Shown piece by piece: positions 27,405 through 36,667 of a stretch of 64,000 nt of DNA (positions are counted from its first letter, which is position 1; every line of letters begins with the position of its first letter). The DNA comes from Roseovarius marisflavi (lineage in GTDB: Bacteria; Pseudomonadota; Alphaproteobacteria; Rhodobacterales; Rhodobacteraceae), in NCBI RefSeq assembly GCF_900142625.1, contig NZ_FRBN01000001.1, positions 400,224-464,223 on the forward strand, read 5' to 3'. A model generated the notes under the pieces. The model did no database searches and was not told the origin of the DNA. It worked only from the letters and a program-made list of their open reading frames with translations. Both the position numbers and the translations under genes were made by a program.

Positions 27405-28610
27405 ATGCTTGGACTGAACAAAAAAGACCTGTCTCTCCTGTTGGTCGTCACGTTTCTTGCGCTCTGCGCACCTTTCATCCTGAACCCGTTCCCGACCGAT
27501 AGTTCACTGGCACAGTTCAATGCGGGTTATCCCGACCTGATGCAGCGTTTCGTGATCTTCGGCATCTTCGCCATCGGCTTCAACATCCTTTTCGGCCTGA
27601 CCGGCTATCTCTCGTTCGGTCATGCCGCCTTTCTGGGTGTCGGCAGCTATTCGGCGGTCTGGATGTTCAAGCTGCTGAGCATGAACGTGCTTCCGGCCAT
27701 CGTGCTGAGCGTGATCGTGGCGGGCCTGTTTTCCGTCGTGATCGGCTATGTCAGCCTGCGTCGCTCGGGAATCTACTTCTCGATCCTGACGCTGGCCTTT
27801 GCCCAGATGAGCTTTAACCTCGCCTATTCGGTTCTGACGCCGATCACCAATGGCGAAACCGGCTTGCAGCTGACGCTCGACGATCCGCGCATCCTTGGCG
27901 TAAGCCGCACCGAAAGCGGTGGCATTCCGGTGACCAACCTCTTCGGTCTGGACATGCGCGACACCTATGAAATGGTCGTTGGCCCCTGGTCGTTCCAGTT
28001 CAACAACGGCTATTACCTCTGCGCAATCCTGATGCTGATCAGCTTTTATCTGGCGATCCGCATCTTCCGCTCGCCGTTCGGGATGATGCTTCGGGCGATC
28101 AAATCCAACAACACCCGGATGACCTATACCGGCCTGAACGCACGCCCCTATACTTTGGCGGCCTTCGTGATCTCGGGCATGTATGCCGGTCTTGCCGGTG
28201 GCCTTCTGGCCTCGATGGACCCGCTTGCAGGCGCCGAGCGCATGCAGTGGACGGCCTCTGGCGAGGTGGTTCTGATGACCATCCTTGGCGGTGCCGGCAC
28301 ATTGATCGGCCCGGTTCTGGGCGCGGGTTTCATCAAGTACTTCGAAAATATCTTCTCGAAGATCAACGAAAGCGTGTTGCACACCTGGTTTGGTTTCATG
28401 CCCGACGGGCTTGAGGATCTGGTGATCACGCTGGTCTATCCCTTCGTGGGCAAAGGCTGGCACCTGACGCTTGGCATCATGTTCATGCTGGTGGTGATCT
28501 TTCTGCCCGGTGGTCTTGTCGAGGGGGGGCAGCGTATCGCAGGCCTGTTCCGGCGCAAGAAATCCGGGGACGACGCCAACAAATCGACCCAATCCACCCC
28601 CGCCGAATAA
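27405..28610 (+). CDS. ABC transporter permease (LivM/UrtC-like)
   Basis: A 401-residue second permease with about ten membrane helices. Family signatures are [20 protein letters not shown] near residues 52-71, and [21 protein letters not shown], the cytoplasmic coupling loop. The C-terminus is a charged tail ([13 protein letters not shown]). An acidic/polar insertion near 160-205 is larger than in a minimal LivM. Tight spacing with neighbours on both sides supports a single operon. Confidence 0.9.
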   Translation: MLGLNKKDLSLLLVVTFLALCAPFILNPFPTDSSLAQFNAGYPDLMQRFVIFGIFAIGFNILFGLTGYLSFGHAAFLGVGSYSAVWMFKLLSMNVLPAIVLSVIVAGLFSVVIGYVSLRRSGIYFSILTLAFAQMSFNLAYSVLTPITNGETGLQLTLDDPRILGVSRTESGGIPVTNLFGLDMRDTYEMVVGPWSFQFNNGYYLCAILMLISFYLAIRIFRSPFGMMLRAIKSNNTRMTYTGLNARPYTLAAFVISGMYAGLAGGLLASMDPLAGAERMQWTASGEVVLMTILGGAGTLIGPVLGAGFIKYFENIFSKINESVLHTWFGFMPDGLEDLVITLVYPFVGKGWHLTLGIMFMLVVIFLPGGLVEGGQRIAGLFRRKKSGDDANKSTQSTPAE

Positions 28611-28622
28611 GGAGACGGAGTT

Positions 28623-29378
28623 ATGGGTATTCTTGAAGTCAAAAACGTCAACAAACGCTTCGGCGGGCTCCAGGCGCTTGGGGATGTGAACCTGAGCGTC
28701 GCGGAAAACTCCGTACATGCGATCATCGGACCGAACGGCGCGGGCAAATCCACCCTGCTGAACGTTCTCATCGGCAAGCTTATTCCCGACACCGGCAGCG
28801 TCATGTTCAATGGCCAGTCGGTTCTGGGGCGCAAACCCTACGAGATCAATCAGATGGGCATTTCCCGCGTGTTCCAGACACCGGAAATCTTTGGTGATCT
28901 GACCGTGCTCGAAAACATGATGATCCCGATTTTCGCCAAACGTGACGGCGTGTTCCGGATGCATGCCTTTGAAAACGCGGACAACGAAAAAGGAATCGTC
29001 GAGCAGGCCGAGCATATGCTGGAAAGCCTGAACATGGCCGATGCGCGCCATGATCACTCGGCCTCGATGTCGCGCGGCAACAAGCGGCGTCTGGAAATCG
29101 GCATGTGTCTGGCGCAGAGCCCCAAGCTGTTGTTGCTCGACGAGCCGACCGCCGGCATGGCACGGGCCGACACCAACAACACCATCGACCTGTTGAAACA
29201 GATCAAGGAAGAGCGCGACATCACCATCGCGATCATCGAACACGATATGCATGTGGTATTCAGCCTGGCCGAGCGGATCACCGTTCTGGCGCAGGGCACG
29301 CCGCTGGTCGAAGACACGCCCGAAAACATCAAGGGCCATCCCAAGGTGCGCGAAGCGTATCTTGGCGAACACGCCTGA
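28623..29378 (+). CDS. ABC transporter ATPase (LivG/UrtD-like)
   Basis: A 251-residue nucleotide-binding subunit. Walker A is GPNGAGKST (about residues 37-45), the Q-loop region is ISRVFQTPEIF, Walker B is LLLLDEPTAGM and the switch His is in IIEHDM. The ABC signature is the unusual MSRGNKRRLEIG instead of LSGGQ. UrtD-type subunits also deviate here (LSHGQ), so it is likely functional with its LivF-like partner. A GGAGA ribosome-binding site precedes the ATG. Confidence 0.92.
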   Translation: MGILEVKNVNKRFGGLQALGDVNLSVAENSVHAIIGPNGAGKSTLLNVLIGKLIPDTGSVMFNGQSVLGRKPYEINQMGISRVFQTPEIFGDLTVLENMMIPIFAKRDGVFRMHAFENADNEKGIVEQAEHMLESLNMADARHDHSASMSRGNKRRLEIGMCLAQSPKLLLLDEPTAGMARADTNNTIDLLKQIKEERDITIAIIEHDMHVVFSLAERITVLAQGTPLVEDTPENIKGHPKVREAYLGEHA

Positions 29379-29392
29379 AGGAGACAGGGACC

Positions 29393-30148
29393 ATGAACGT
29401 CAAACCCGACTTTTCCAAGGGCCATAACCACGCCGAAACCGCCCCCGCCTTCCTGTCCGTATGGAACATGGAAAGCTATTACGGCGAGAGCTATATCGTC
29501 CAGAACATCACCTTCAACGTCCACGAGGGTGAAATTCTGGCGCTGTTGGGCCGCAACGGGGCCGGCAAAACCACCACCCTGCGCTCGATCGCGCGGATGG
29601 ACAGCCCGCAGGTGACAAAGGGCGAAATCTGGCTCGATCACCAGCCGCTTCACACCATGTCGAGCCATCAGGCCGCTTCGGTCGGTATCGGCCTTGTGCC
29701 CGAAGATCGCTGCATCATCCCCGGCCTGACGGTTGAGGAAAACCTGCAACTGGCGCAGATCGCCCCGCCGGTCGGCTGGTCGCTTGAGCGGCTTTACGAT
29801 CTCTTCCCGCGCCTCGCGGAACGTCGCAAGCAAGAGGGCGTGACCCTCTCGGGCGGCGAACAACAGATGCTCGCCGTGGCCCGAGCGCTTGCGCGTGACC
29901 TCAAGGTCCTGTTGCTGGATGAACCCTATGAAGGGCTTGCGCCGGTCATCGTCGACGAGATCGAGAAGACCCTGCGCATCATCAAGGAGCAGGGGATCAC
30001 CACCGTGATCGTCGAACAAAACGCGGTGCGCGCCCTTGAACTTGCCGACAGGGCTGTCATTCTCGACACGGGCAGCATTGTCTTTGACGGCACGGCTGCC
30101 GAGGTTCTTGAAAACGAAGAACTGCGCTCTGAATATCTCGCGATCTGA
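29393..30148 (+). CDS. ABC transporter ATPase (LivF/UrtE-like)
   Basis: A 251-residue second nucleotide-binding subunit with Walker A GRNGAGKTT, canonical signature LSGGEQQMLAVARAL, Walker B VLLLDEPYEGLAP and switch His position occupied by Gln (VIVEQNAV), as usual in LivF. The Pro-poor N-terminal 20 residues precede SVWNMESYYGESYIVQ. I start at ATG 29393, which has AAGGAGA upstream; the reading frame continues back through the previous gene but that part is not coding. Pairs with the LivG-like subunit. Confidence 0.92.
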   Translation: MNVKPDFSKGHNHAETAPAFLSVWNMESYYGESYIVQNITFNVHEGEILALLGRNGAGKTTTLRSIARMDSPQVTKGEIWLDHQPLHTMSSHQAASVGIGLVPEDRCIIPGLTVEENLQLAQIAPPVGWSLERLYDLFPRLAERRKQEGVTLSGGEQQMLAVARALARDLKVLLLDEPYEGLAPVIVDEIEKTLRIIKEQGITTVIVEQNAVRALELADRAVILDTGSIVFDGTAAEVLENEELRSEYLAI

Positions 30149-30156
30149 CCCGGATC

Positions 30157-30193
30157 GCCCGCGCCCCATATCGCTTTATCGTTGGGGGCGGGC
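30157..30193 (+). promoter_or_regulatory. GC-rich stem-loop before acs
   Basis: GCCC-GCGCCCC (30157-30167) can pair imperfectly with GGGGG-CGGGC (30184-30193) across a 16-base AT-rich loop, in the 81-bp gap before acs. With no U-tract it is more likely an mRNA processing or stabilising element than a terminator. Confidence 0.35.
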
Positions 30194-30229
30194 ATCCGTT
30201 TATGATCGCCCTCAACGAAAAGGTCCGAC

Positions 30230-32176
30230 ATGTCCGATACCACCTATCCCCCCTCTGCCGAATTCGCGGCCAACGCCCATATCGACGCTGCGAAATACAC
30301 CGAAATGTATGCAGCCTCGATCAACGACCCTGCGGCGTTCTGGGGCGAGCATGGCACGCGCATCGACTGGATCAAGCCCTTCACGAAGGTCAAGGATGTC
30401 AGCTTTGAGCTCGGCAAGGTGTCGATCAACTGGTATTCTGACGGCACGCTGAACGTCGCGGCCAATTGCATCGACCGCCACCTTGCCACCCGCGCCAATC
30501 AAACCGCCATCATCTGGGAGCCTGACAGCCCCGATGAAGAGGCGCTCCACATCACCTACCGCGAACTGCACGACAACACCTGCCGGATGGCCAATGTCCT
30601 CAAGGATTTGGGCGTCACGCGCGGCGACCGGGTTGTGCTTTACCTGCCGATGATCCCCGAGGCGGCCTATGCCATGCTGGCCTGTGCGCGCATCGGCGCC
30701 ATCCATTCCATCGTGTTCGCAGGCTTTAGCCCCGACGCTCTTGGCGCGCGCATCAACGGGTCGAACGCCAAGGTCGTGATCACCGCCGACGAGGCCCCGC
30801 GCGGCGGGCGCAAGACGGCGCTCAAATCCAACGCCGATGCCGCGCTTTTGCATTGCGATGACCGGGTCAAGAACCTTGTGGTCAAACGCACCGGCGGTCA
30901 GACCACATGGACCGAGCGCGATTACGATTGCACCGCGCTTATGGCCGCCGCCTCGACCGACTGCGCGCCCGAGGAAATGAACGCCGAAGATCCGCTGTTC
31001 ATTCTCTACACCTCCGGCTCGACCGGCCAGCCCAAGGGCGTCGTGCACACCTCGGGCGGCTACCTTGTCTATGCCTCGATGACGCAGGAGCTGGTGTTTG
31101 ATTACCACCAGGGCGATGTGTTCTGGTGTACCGCCGATGTCGGCTGGGTCACCGGCCACAGCTATATCGTCTATGGCCCGCTGGCCAATGGCGCGACCAC
31201 GATCATGTTCGAAGGCGTGCCCACCTACCCCGACGCCAGCCGCTTCTGGCAGGTCTGCGAGAAACACAAGGTCAACCAGTTCTACACCGCCCCCACCGCC
31301 CTGCGGGCGCTGATGGGCCAGGGCAATTCCTTTGTGGAAAGCTGCGACCTGTCGGATCTCAGGGTGCTCGGCACGGTCGGCGAGCCGATCAACCCCGAGG
31401 CCTGGAACTGGTACAATGACGTTGTCGGCAAGGGCAAATGCCCGATCGTCGACACCTGGTGGCAGACCGAAACCGGCGGTCACCTGATGACCCCCCTGCC
31501 CGGCGCCACCGCGACCAAGCCCGGCTCTTGCACCCTGCCCTTCTTCGGGGTGCAGCCGGTCATTCTTGACCCGACATCGGGCGTTGAAATCCACGACACC
31601 GAGGCCGAAGGCGTGCTTTGCATCAAGGACAGCTGGCCGGGCCAGATGCGCACGGTCTACGGCGATCACGAGCGCTTCGAGAAGACCTATTTCTCGGATT
31701 ACAAAGGCTATTACTTCACCGGTGACGGCTGTCGGCGCGACGCCGATGGCTATTACTGGATCACTGGCCGGGTTGATGACGTGATCAACGTTTCCGGCCA
31801 CCGGATGGGAACCGCCGAAGTCGAAAGCGCGCTTGTGGCCCACGCACAGGTCGCCGAGGCCGCCGTGGTTGGGTATCCGCATGACATCAAGGGTCAGGGC
31901 ATCTATGCCTATGTCACCCTGATGAACGGCGTCGAGCCGACCGAGGAGCTTCGCAAAGAGCTTGAAAAATGGGTCCGCGCCGAGATTGGCCCGATTGCCA
32001 AGCCCGACCTGATCCAATGGGCGCCGGGCCTGCCGAAAACCCGTTCGGGCAAGATCATGCGCCGCATTCTGCGCAAGATCGCCGAGGATGATTTTGGCGC
32101 CCTGGGCGATACCTCGACACTGGCCGAACCCGCCGTTGTTGACGATCTTATCGAAAACCGGATGAACCGGGGCTAA
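30230..32176 (+). CDS. acs: Acetyl-CoA synthetase
   Basis: A 648-residue AMP-forming acetate:CoA ligase, the high-affinity route from acetate to acetyl-CoA. Motifs are [18 protein letters not shown] (ATP/AMP loop), [10 protein letters not shown] (adenine and acetate pocket with Trp), [20 protein letters not shown] (hinge Asp) and [11 protein letters not shown] with catalytic Lys608, the lysine normally controlled by acetylation. Length matches bacterial Acs. It is the last gene of the transporter operon, divergent from the ScfR-type regulator and transporter-kinase, which ties the kinase to acetate metabolism as in CrbS/CrbR systems. Confidence 0.96.
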   Translation: MSDTTYPPSAEFAANAHIDAAKYTEMYAASINDPAAFWGEHGTRIDWIKPFTKVKDVSFELGKVSINWYSDGTLNVAANCIDRHLATRANQTAIIWEPDSPDEEALHITYRELHDNTCRMANVLKDLGVTRGDRVVLYLPMIPEAAYAMLACARIGAIHSIVFAGFSPDALGARINGSNAKVVITADEAPRGGRKTALKSNADAALLHCDDRVKNLVVKRTGGQTTWTERDYDCTALMAAASTDCAPEEMNAEDPLFILYTSGSTGQPKGVVHTSGGYLVYASMTQELVFDYHQGDVFWCTADVGWVTGHSYIVYGPLANGATTIMFEGVPTYPDASRFWQVCEKHKVNQFYTAPTALRALMGQGNSFVESCDLSDLRVLGTVGEPINPEAWNWYNDVVGKGKCPIVDTWWQTETGGHLMTPLPGATATKPGSCTLPFFGVQPVILDPTSGVEIHDTEAEGVLCIKDSWPGQMRTVYGDHERFEKTYFSDYKGYYFTGDGCRRDADGYYWITGRVDDVINVSGHRMGTAEVESALVAHAQVAEAAVVGYPHDIKGQGIYAYVTLMNGVEPTEELRKELEKWVRAEIGPIAKPDLIQWAPGLPKTRSGKIMRRILRKIAEDDFGALGDTSTLAEPAVVDDLIENRMNRG

Positions 32177-32333
32177 GCCCGTTTCAAACCTGCGCGCGTT
32201 TTTGCCTTCGTCCGGTTCGCTCCGGGCGGGGGGTCTCTTATGATTTCATTAACCAGATAGATCAAAATCCTTTCTGGTTTCCTGAAGAACGGCTTAATAT
32301 TCAATGCGGGGGCGAACTTTGACGAGGTAACTC

Positions 32334-32636
32334 ATGTTCACCGCAATTTCATCGCCAATCCTACCATTGGCCCCAACACCGCCAGGCAGGACGGAACCGA
32401 TACAGGCCATAACGGCAGCGCCGCGCACGAGCGAGCCGCTTTCGGCCTCGAATGCCATAACGCCGGGTGCGGTTTTTTCCGTTCACCCACCCGACACCAC
32501 AACCCGCGCAACCGCGCTTGATAACGGTCCGCTTCGCGGCTCCACACCCGAAGACCGGGCACGCCGCATGGCCGAAGCCCCCCCTCTTGCCGCATCGGTC
32601 ATGGATGCAGAGCCGGGCCTGCGCAACGCCGAATAG
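32334..32636 (+). CDS. Small hypothetical protein
   Basis: A 100-residue Pro/Thr/Ala-rich protein (MFTAISSPILPLAPTPPGR at the N-terminus, STPEDRARRMAEAPP near the C-terminus). It has no signal peptide, membrane helix or recognised fold and looks largely disordered. GAGGTAA precedes the ATG by five bases and a rho-independent terminator follows 29 bp after the stop, both supporting a real gene. Third-position GC is weaker in the first half than in neighbours. Upstream (32251-32279) AACCAGA and TCTGGTT form a small dyad. Confidence 0.5.
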   Translation: MFTAISSPILPLAPTPPGRTEPIQAITAAPRTSEPLSASNAITPGAVFSVHPPDTTTRATALDNGPLRGSTPEDRARRMAEAPPLAASVMDAEPGLRNAE

Positions 32637-32664
32637 ACCACGGCCACCCCGTTAGGCGCGTTCC

Positions 32665-32694
32665 CCCGCAAGGCCCTGGCCCTGCGGGTTTTTT
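32665..32694 (+). terminator. Rho-independent terminator
   Basis: CCCGCA (32665-32670) pairs with TGCGGG (32683-32688), with an inner GGCC-CT-GGCC stem, followed by TTTTTT. Confidence 0.85.
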
Positions 32695-32825
32695 CGCTGG
32701 GGCGGTCGCAAACAGACAAGACTGTCGTTATCGAAACCGCCAGCCTGTCCTGCAAAGGACCGATCCCCGAGCCAGGAAACCAAAGCTGGCTCGCATCGCG
32801 TCCTGACACAGAACAAGGACGTCCG

Positions 32826-33743
32826 ATGACTCTGGTGACAGCCCCCCAAGCCCCTGCACCAGAGCGCGATTTACGCGGCTATCTGCTGGTGTTTTTCGCG
32901 GGCGTGTTGTGGTCCACCGTGGGTCTTGGCATCCGCCTTATCGATGACGCCCTTGTCTGGCAGATCCTGCTTTATCGCTCGCTCAGCATGAGCGCGCTGC
33001 TCTACGTGGTCATCCGCCTGCGCACCGGGCGCGACCCCCTGGCGCTTGCGCGCGCCTCCGGCTGGGGCGGCGTGATTGGCGGGCTGTCGCTTGTGGCGGC
33101 CTATACCGGCGGGATTTACGCGGTACAAAGCACCTCTGTCGCCAATGCCATGATGCTTTTTGCCAGTGCCCCGCTCTTGGCGGCGGTGCTTGGCCGGGTG
33201 ATCCTGCGCGAGATGGTGCGCCCGCAAACATGGGTCGCCATCGCCGTGGCAAGTGGCGGCATCGCCATCATGGTCTGGGACAAATCCTCGGGGGCGGCGC
33301 TGCGCGGCAATCTGGCAGCCCTTGGCTCGGCGCTTGGCTTCGCGGTGTTCACCATCACACTTCGCTGGGGCAAGAACACCGAGATGATGCCCTCGGTGTT
33401 CATCTCGGGGCTGTTCGCGATTGCGATCATGGGGGGCATCTGTCTCTGGCTCGGGCTGCCGTTGGTGATCTCCCTGCCCGATACCAGCATAGCGCTCGGC
33501 ATGGGGGTGTTTCAGGTCGGGGCTGGCCTTGTCCTCTATACCATCGGATCAAAGACGGTACCCGCAGCCGAGCTGACCCTCTTGTCGCTGGCCGAAGTGG
33601 TTCTGGGTCCGGTCTGGGTCTGGCTGGTTCTGGGGGAGACCGCGAGCATCAACACGCTGATCGGCGGCGCGGTCTTGCTGGCGGCGATTGCCGGAAACGC
33701 CCTGTCGGGCGCACGCCGCAAGCCGCCAGTTGTGATCGTCTAA
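32826..33743 (+). CDS. DMT-family (EamA) transporter
   Basis: A 305-residue inner-membrane protein with ten predicted helices in two EamA repeats. The first starts at YLLVFFAGVLWSTVGLGIRL, the second near RGNLAALGSALGFAVFTITL. The hallmark end of each repeat is visible (ILREMVRPQTWVAIAVASGG and LGETASINTLIGGAVLLAAI). The substrate is unknown; family members export amino acids, nucleosides or other small metabolites. A monocistronic gene between a terminator and a small lipoprotein gene. Confidence 0.88.
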   Translation: MTLVTAPQAPAPERDLRGYLLVFFAGVLWSTVGLGIRLIDDALVWQILLYRSLSMSALLYVVIRLRTGRDPLALARASGWGGVIGGLSLVAAYTGGIYAVQSTSVANAMMLFASAPLLAAVLGRVILREMVRPQTWVAIAVASGGIAIMVWDKSSGAALRGNLAALGSALGFAVFTITLRWGKNTEMMPSVFISGLFAIAIMGGICLWLGLPLVISLPDTSIALGMGVFQVGAGLVLYTIGSKTVPAAELTLLSLAEVVLGPVWVWLVLGETASINTLIGGAVLLAAIAGNALSGARRKPPVVIV

Positions 33744-33862
33744 GCAGGCGGCGTGACTGGTCGTTCGCTTTGATCAGTACCAACTGGTATGTTGCGCGCC
33801 TGTGCCATGATCAGGCCAGGCGGCACTGAGACCTTTGCCGCGCTTTCATTCGGAGAACGATC

Positions 33863-34132
33863 ATGCAGCATTACATCCTGACCCTGGCCTGTGCCGCGAC
33901 CCTGGCGCTGTCGGCCTGTGACACGCCCCCAAGCAAGCGCGAGGTGACCGGCGGTTTGATTGGCGCGGCAGGTGGGCTTTTGCTGGCCACGGCCTTTGAC
34001 GCGAACCCAAGCTGGACAATCGTCTCCGCTCTGGCCGGGGCCGCAGCAGGCACGCTGGTGGCCCGCAACACCGCCACCAATCAATGCGCCTATGCGGTTG
34101 GCGACGGCACCTACCGGACGCGGCCTTGCTAA
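33863..34132 (+). CDS. Small glycine-zipper lipoprotein, paralogue 1
   Basis: An 89-residue protein with a lipobox (LALSAC, Cys19 lipidated), a Gly/Ala-rich hydrophobic zipper (VTGGLIGAAGGLLLATAF, then ALAGAAAGTLVA) and a C-terminal NQCAYAVGDGTYRTRPC. The two C-terminal cysteines could form a disulfide. The same architecture and C-terminus occur in the gene at 52616-52891. Glycine-zipper lipoproteins usually sit in the outer membrane; no enzymatic role is apparent. Confidence 0.85.
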   Translation: MQHYILTLACAATLALSACDTPPSKREVTGGLIGAAGGLLLATAFDANPSWTIVSALAGAAAGTLVARNTATNQCAYAVGDGTYRTRPC

Positions 34133-34228
34133 GTTGTGCTGCGGCTTGCCGCCTTGCCTACGAGGCTGGCACGCAAGGGCCGGACGAGTTTTCCGGCGCC
34201 CGCCCTTGCGTTTCGGCAGGTGCCGGAT

Positions 34229-34260
34229 GCCTCCGGCGGGGATATTTAAGGCAAGAAGAA
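34229..34260 (+). repeat. Dispersed intergenic repeat, copy 3 (reference copy)
   Basis: GCCTCCGGCGGGGATATTT followed by AAG and GCAAGAAGAA, in the convergent gap between the lipoprotein gene and queF. Its 5' part can form a small stem with the preceding CCGG (34223-34226). Confidence 0.75.
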
Positions 34261-34276
34261 ACGGCCTGATGCCGCC

Positions 34277-34744
34277 TTAGCCGCGCCCGCGATAAGGCGG
34301 CACGCCCTGATCGGGAACCCAGACGCCTACGGGCATCGGGCCGGTCTGATAGAACACATCAATCGGGATGCCGCCGCGCGGATACCAATAGCCGCCGATC
34401 CGAAGCCATTGCGGATCAAGGAAATCCACCAGGCGGCGCGCGATGCTGACGGTGCAATCCTCATGAAAGGCACCGTGATTGCGAAAACTGCTGAGAAACA
34501 GCTTCAGCGATTTGCTTTCCACCAGCCACTCGCCCGGCACGTAATCAATCATCAGATGGGCGAAATCCGGCTGCCCGGTCATGGGGCAAAGCGAGGTGAA
34601 CTCGGGCGCGGTGAAGCGCACGTTATAGGCCACATCGCCTTGCGGGTTCTTCACCCGTTCAAGGATGGCCTCTTCCGGGCTTTGCGGCACAACGGTTGCG
34701 CCACCCAACTGTTTGAGACTGCTGTAGATTGTTTCGTCGCTCAT
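34277..34744 (-). CDS. queF: 7-cyano-7-deazaguanine reductase
   Basis: NADPH-dependent nitrile reductase converting preQ0 to preQ1 for tRNA queuosine. At 155 residues it is the short unimodular QueF. The catalytic Cys is in [14 protein letters not shown] and the NADPH/substrate motif is [21 protein letters not shown] 34744 is preferred: AGGAGAG precedes it, while the frame further upstream begins only with TTG. Last gene of the queCDEF operon, 14 bp after queE. Confidence 0.95.
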   Translation of the reverse strand: MSDETIYSSLKQLGGATVVPQSPEEAILERVKNPQGDVAYNVRFTAPEFTSLCPMTGQPDFAHLMIDYVPGEWLVESKSLKLFLSSFRNHGAFHEDCTVSIARRLVDFLDPQWLRIGGYWYPRGGIPIDVFYQTGPMPVGVWVPDQGVPPYRGRG

Positions 34745-34758
34745 GCCGACCTCTCCTG

Positions 34759-35487
34759 TCAAACGCCGCGTTTATTGCCCCAAAGCATCACGTGCAGCTG
34801 CGGCAGCACCTTTGCCGTGAACCACCGGTCCTCGATCACCCGATCCACCAGCCAACGCATCCGCGCATCAATGCCTATCTGATCAACCATGGCCGCATCG
34901 TCATCTGGCGGCGGTGGCGTGTGGTTGCCCGGTTGCAGATAGACTGCCAGATCGGGATAACGACCCGCGACGTCGCACGCCCATTGGTAATCAATCTCAT
35001 CGAACACCACGATCTTGAGAACGCTCGGCGCGCCCTTTGCGGCCGCGACGCAATCCGCAAAGATATCCCAATCCACAACCATCCCGCTTGAGGGCGGTTT
35101 CGGGCTGAGCACAAGCATATCCAGATCGCTGAACCAGCGTCGCGCAACCGAGCCTTGGGTTTCAAGAGCAAAACGATACCCCTTGCCCTGCCCCAGCTTG
35201 ATCAGCGCGCCAAGCGGCTGAATCGCCGGGTTCCCGCCCGAAAGCGAGACCATCAACGGCGCGCCACCGGACAGCGCCTCGATCTCGGCCATCACCGCCT
35301 CGGGCGTCATCGGTTTCCAGGTGTCGCGATACTCGGATTCGACCGCGTGCAGGCTGTCACACCAGCTGCACCGATAATCACAGCCGCCAGTGCGCACGAA
35401 AACTGTAGGCACACCGATCAGCGCACCCTCGCCTTGAATGGTGGGGCCGAAAATCTCGGAAACGCGGATGGTGTTATCGCTGCTCAC
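34759..35487 (-). CDS. queE: 7-carboxy-7-deazaguanine synthase
   Basis: Radical SAM enzyme converting 6-carboxytetrahydropterin to 7-carboxy-7-deazaguanine. The [4Fe-4S] cysteines are in [16 protein letters not shown] (C-x3-C-x2-C). The N-terminal [20 protein letters not shown] is the family's opening, and VSLSGGNPA is the SAM-contact loop. 242 residues. The start is GTG at 35487, overlapping the queD stop by 4 bp. Confidence 0.95.
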   Translation of the reverse strand: MSSDNTIRVSEIFGPTIQGEGALIGVPTVFVRTGGCDYRCSWCDSLHAVESEYRDTWKPMTPEAVMAEIEALSGGAPLMVSLSGGNPAIQPLGALIKLGQGKGYRFALETQGSVARRWFSDLDMLVLSPKPPSSGMVVDWDIFADCVAAAKGAPSVLKIVVFDEIDYQWACDVAGRYPDLAVYLQPGNHTPPPPDDDAAMVDQIGIDARMRWLVDRVIEDRWFTAKVLPQLHVMLWGNKRGV

Positions 35488-35843
35488 GGACGAAATTCCG
35501 CCCAGGTCTTTGGCGTCTCACTCACCTTTGCGGCCGAAACCTCAGGCCAGCGGGCATGCGCCCAGTCATAGAAGTGCTTGGCCATCCGCTCTGCCGTGAC
35601 GCCATCGTCGCCAAGGATATCGTTCAGGTGCCGATGATCAAGCGTGTCGTCGATATAGCGCTTGAGCGGTGCCAGATCGAGGTAGTCGCGCACAAACCCA
35701 TGCGCGTTCAACTCGGTCGACGCCAACTCGATGACGACGATATAATTGTGCCCGTGCAGGCGTGCACATTGGTGATCTTCGGGCAGGCCCTTGAGTTGAT
35801 GCGAGGCCGAAAAGTGGAATTCCTTGCTGATCCGATACATCAC
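35484..35843 (-). CDS. queD: 6-carboxy-5,6,7,8-tetrahydropterin synthase
   Basis: A 119-residue PTPS-fold enzyme acting on 7,8-dihydroneopterin triphosphate in queuosine synthesis. The zinc histidines are in FHFSASHQL and ARLHGHNY, and the catalytic Cys precedes the latter (DHQCARLHG). It overlaps queC by 4 bp upstream and queE by 4 bp downstream, so translation is coupled. Confidence 0.95.
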   Translation of the reverse strand: MMYRISKEFHFSASHQLKGLPEDHQCARLHGHNYIVVIELASTELNAHGFVRDYLDLAPLKRYIDDTLDHRHLNDILGDDGVTAERMAKHFYDWAHARWPEVSAAKVSETPKTWAEFRP

Positions 35844-36538
35844 GCGCCCCTCTCGGCCAGAGCCGTCAACCAGAAATCCGGATCGTCATAAAGCGTCGGG
35901 TCGATCACCCCGGCCAGATGAAACGCCTCGCGCCGCTCGACGCAGGTGCCGCAGCGCCCGCAATGGTTTGCACCGCCCTTGTAGCATGACCACGTCTCGC
36001 CGAACGGCGTGCCATGCGCCGCGCCATCGGTGACGATATCGGCCTTTGATCCGGTCACATAGGGCGTATAAAGGCGGATATCAGCATATCCCTCGAGCGC
36101 GCGATCCTGCATCGCCTGAAACGCGTCGATAAAGCCGGGGCGGCAATCGGGATAGATGAAATGATCCCCGCCATGCACCGCCGTTGCCACCGCGTCGACC
36201 TTTTGCGCCGCCGCCATGCCAAACCCGATGCTCAGCATGATCGCATTGCGGTTGGGCACAATCGTGGCCTTCATCGTCTCTTCGGCGTAATGCCCGTCGG
36301 GCACGGCGATATCATCGGTCAGGGCCGAGCCGCCAAGCGCCGCGCCGATTGCGCGGATGTCGACGATGCTATGGGCCACGCCCAATCGCGTCGCGCAGGC
36401 GGCGGCAAAGCCAAGTTCCTTGGAATGACGCTGGCCATAATCAAAGGACAAAAGCCCCTTGAGAGTATGTTCAGCAGCAACTTTATGCGCAAGCGACACG
36501 GAATCGAGCCCGCCCGAGCAGATGACGATGGTATCCAT
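35840..36538 (-). CDS. queC: 7-cyano-7-deazaguanine synthase
   Basis: ATP-dependent ligase making preQ0. 232 residues, with PP-loop SGGLDSVSLAH at the N-terminus and a C-terminal zinc site C-x8-C-x2-C-x2-C (CYKGGANHCGRCGTC). I chose ATG 36538, which has AGGG upstream; an upstream codon at 36586 would add a Ser/Arg-rich tail. First gene of the queCDEF operon. I looked for a preQ1 riboswitch in the leader and did not recognise one. Confidence 0.95.
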   Translation of the reverse strand: MDTIVICSGGLDSVSLAHKVAAEHTLKGLLSFDYGQRHSKELGFAAACATRLGVAHSIVDIRAIGAALGGSALTDDIAVPDGHYAEETMKATIVPNRNAIMLSIGFGMAAAQKVDAVATAVHGGDHFIYPDCRPGFIDAFQAMQDRALEGYADIRLYTPYVTGSKADIVTDGAAHGTPFGETWSCYKGGANHCGRCGTCVERREAFHLAGVIDPTLYDDPDFWLTALAERGA

Positions 36539-36618
36539 ATTAAACCCTTGTTTTGAGCGGGTAGGCTGCGACCGCGTGGGGCGCATCTAAGGCGTTTGGC
36601 CCTGAGACGCAAGACGCC

Positions 36619-36667
36619 CCATTTTCTTTGCAAAGAAAATGGCCAAGATTTTTCGTTGAAAAATCTT
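36619..36667. repeat. Two tandem AT-rich perfect palindromes
   Basis: CCATTTTCTTTG/CAAAGAAAATGG (36619-36642) is a 24-bp perfect palindrome. Two bases on, AAGATTTTTC (36645-36654) and GAAAAATCTT (36658-36667) form a hairpin with loop GTT that includes the stop codon of the adjacent ligase gene. They contrast sharply with the GC-rich surroundings. A role in transcription termination of the ligase gene or as a REP-like element is possible. Confidence 0.7.

Noticed and set aside
27504..29372. A 622-codon frame on the minus strand opposite the permease and ATPase genes
   Set aside because: Antisense to two conserved transporter genes; composition typical of a codon-bias shadow.
30212..32017. A 601-codon frame on the minus strand opposite acs
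   Set aside because: Antisense to acetyl-CoA synthetase, which has all catalytic motifs.
36541..36618. preQ1 riboswitch in the queC leader
   Set aside because: I could not find the short C-rich loop and A-rich tail of the known preQ1 aptamers. The leader's visible structure is the AT-rich palindrome pair.
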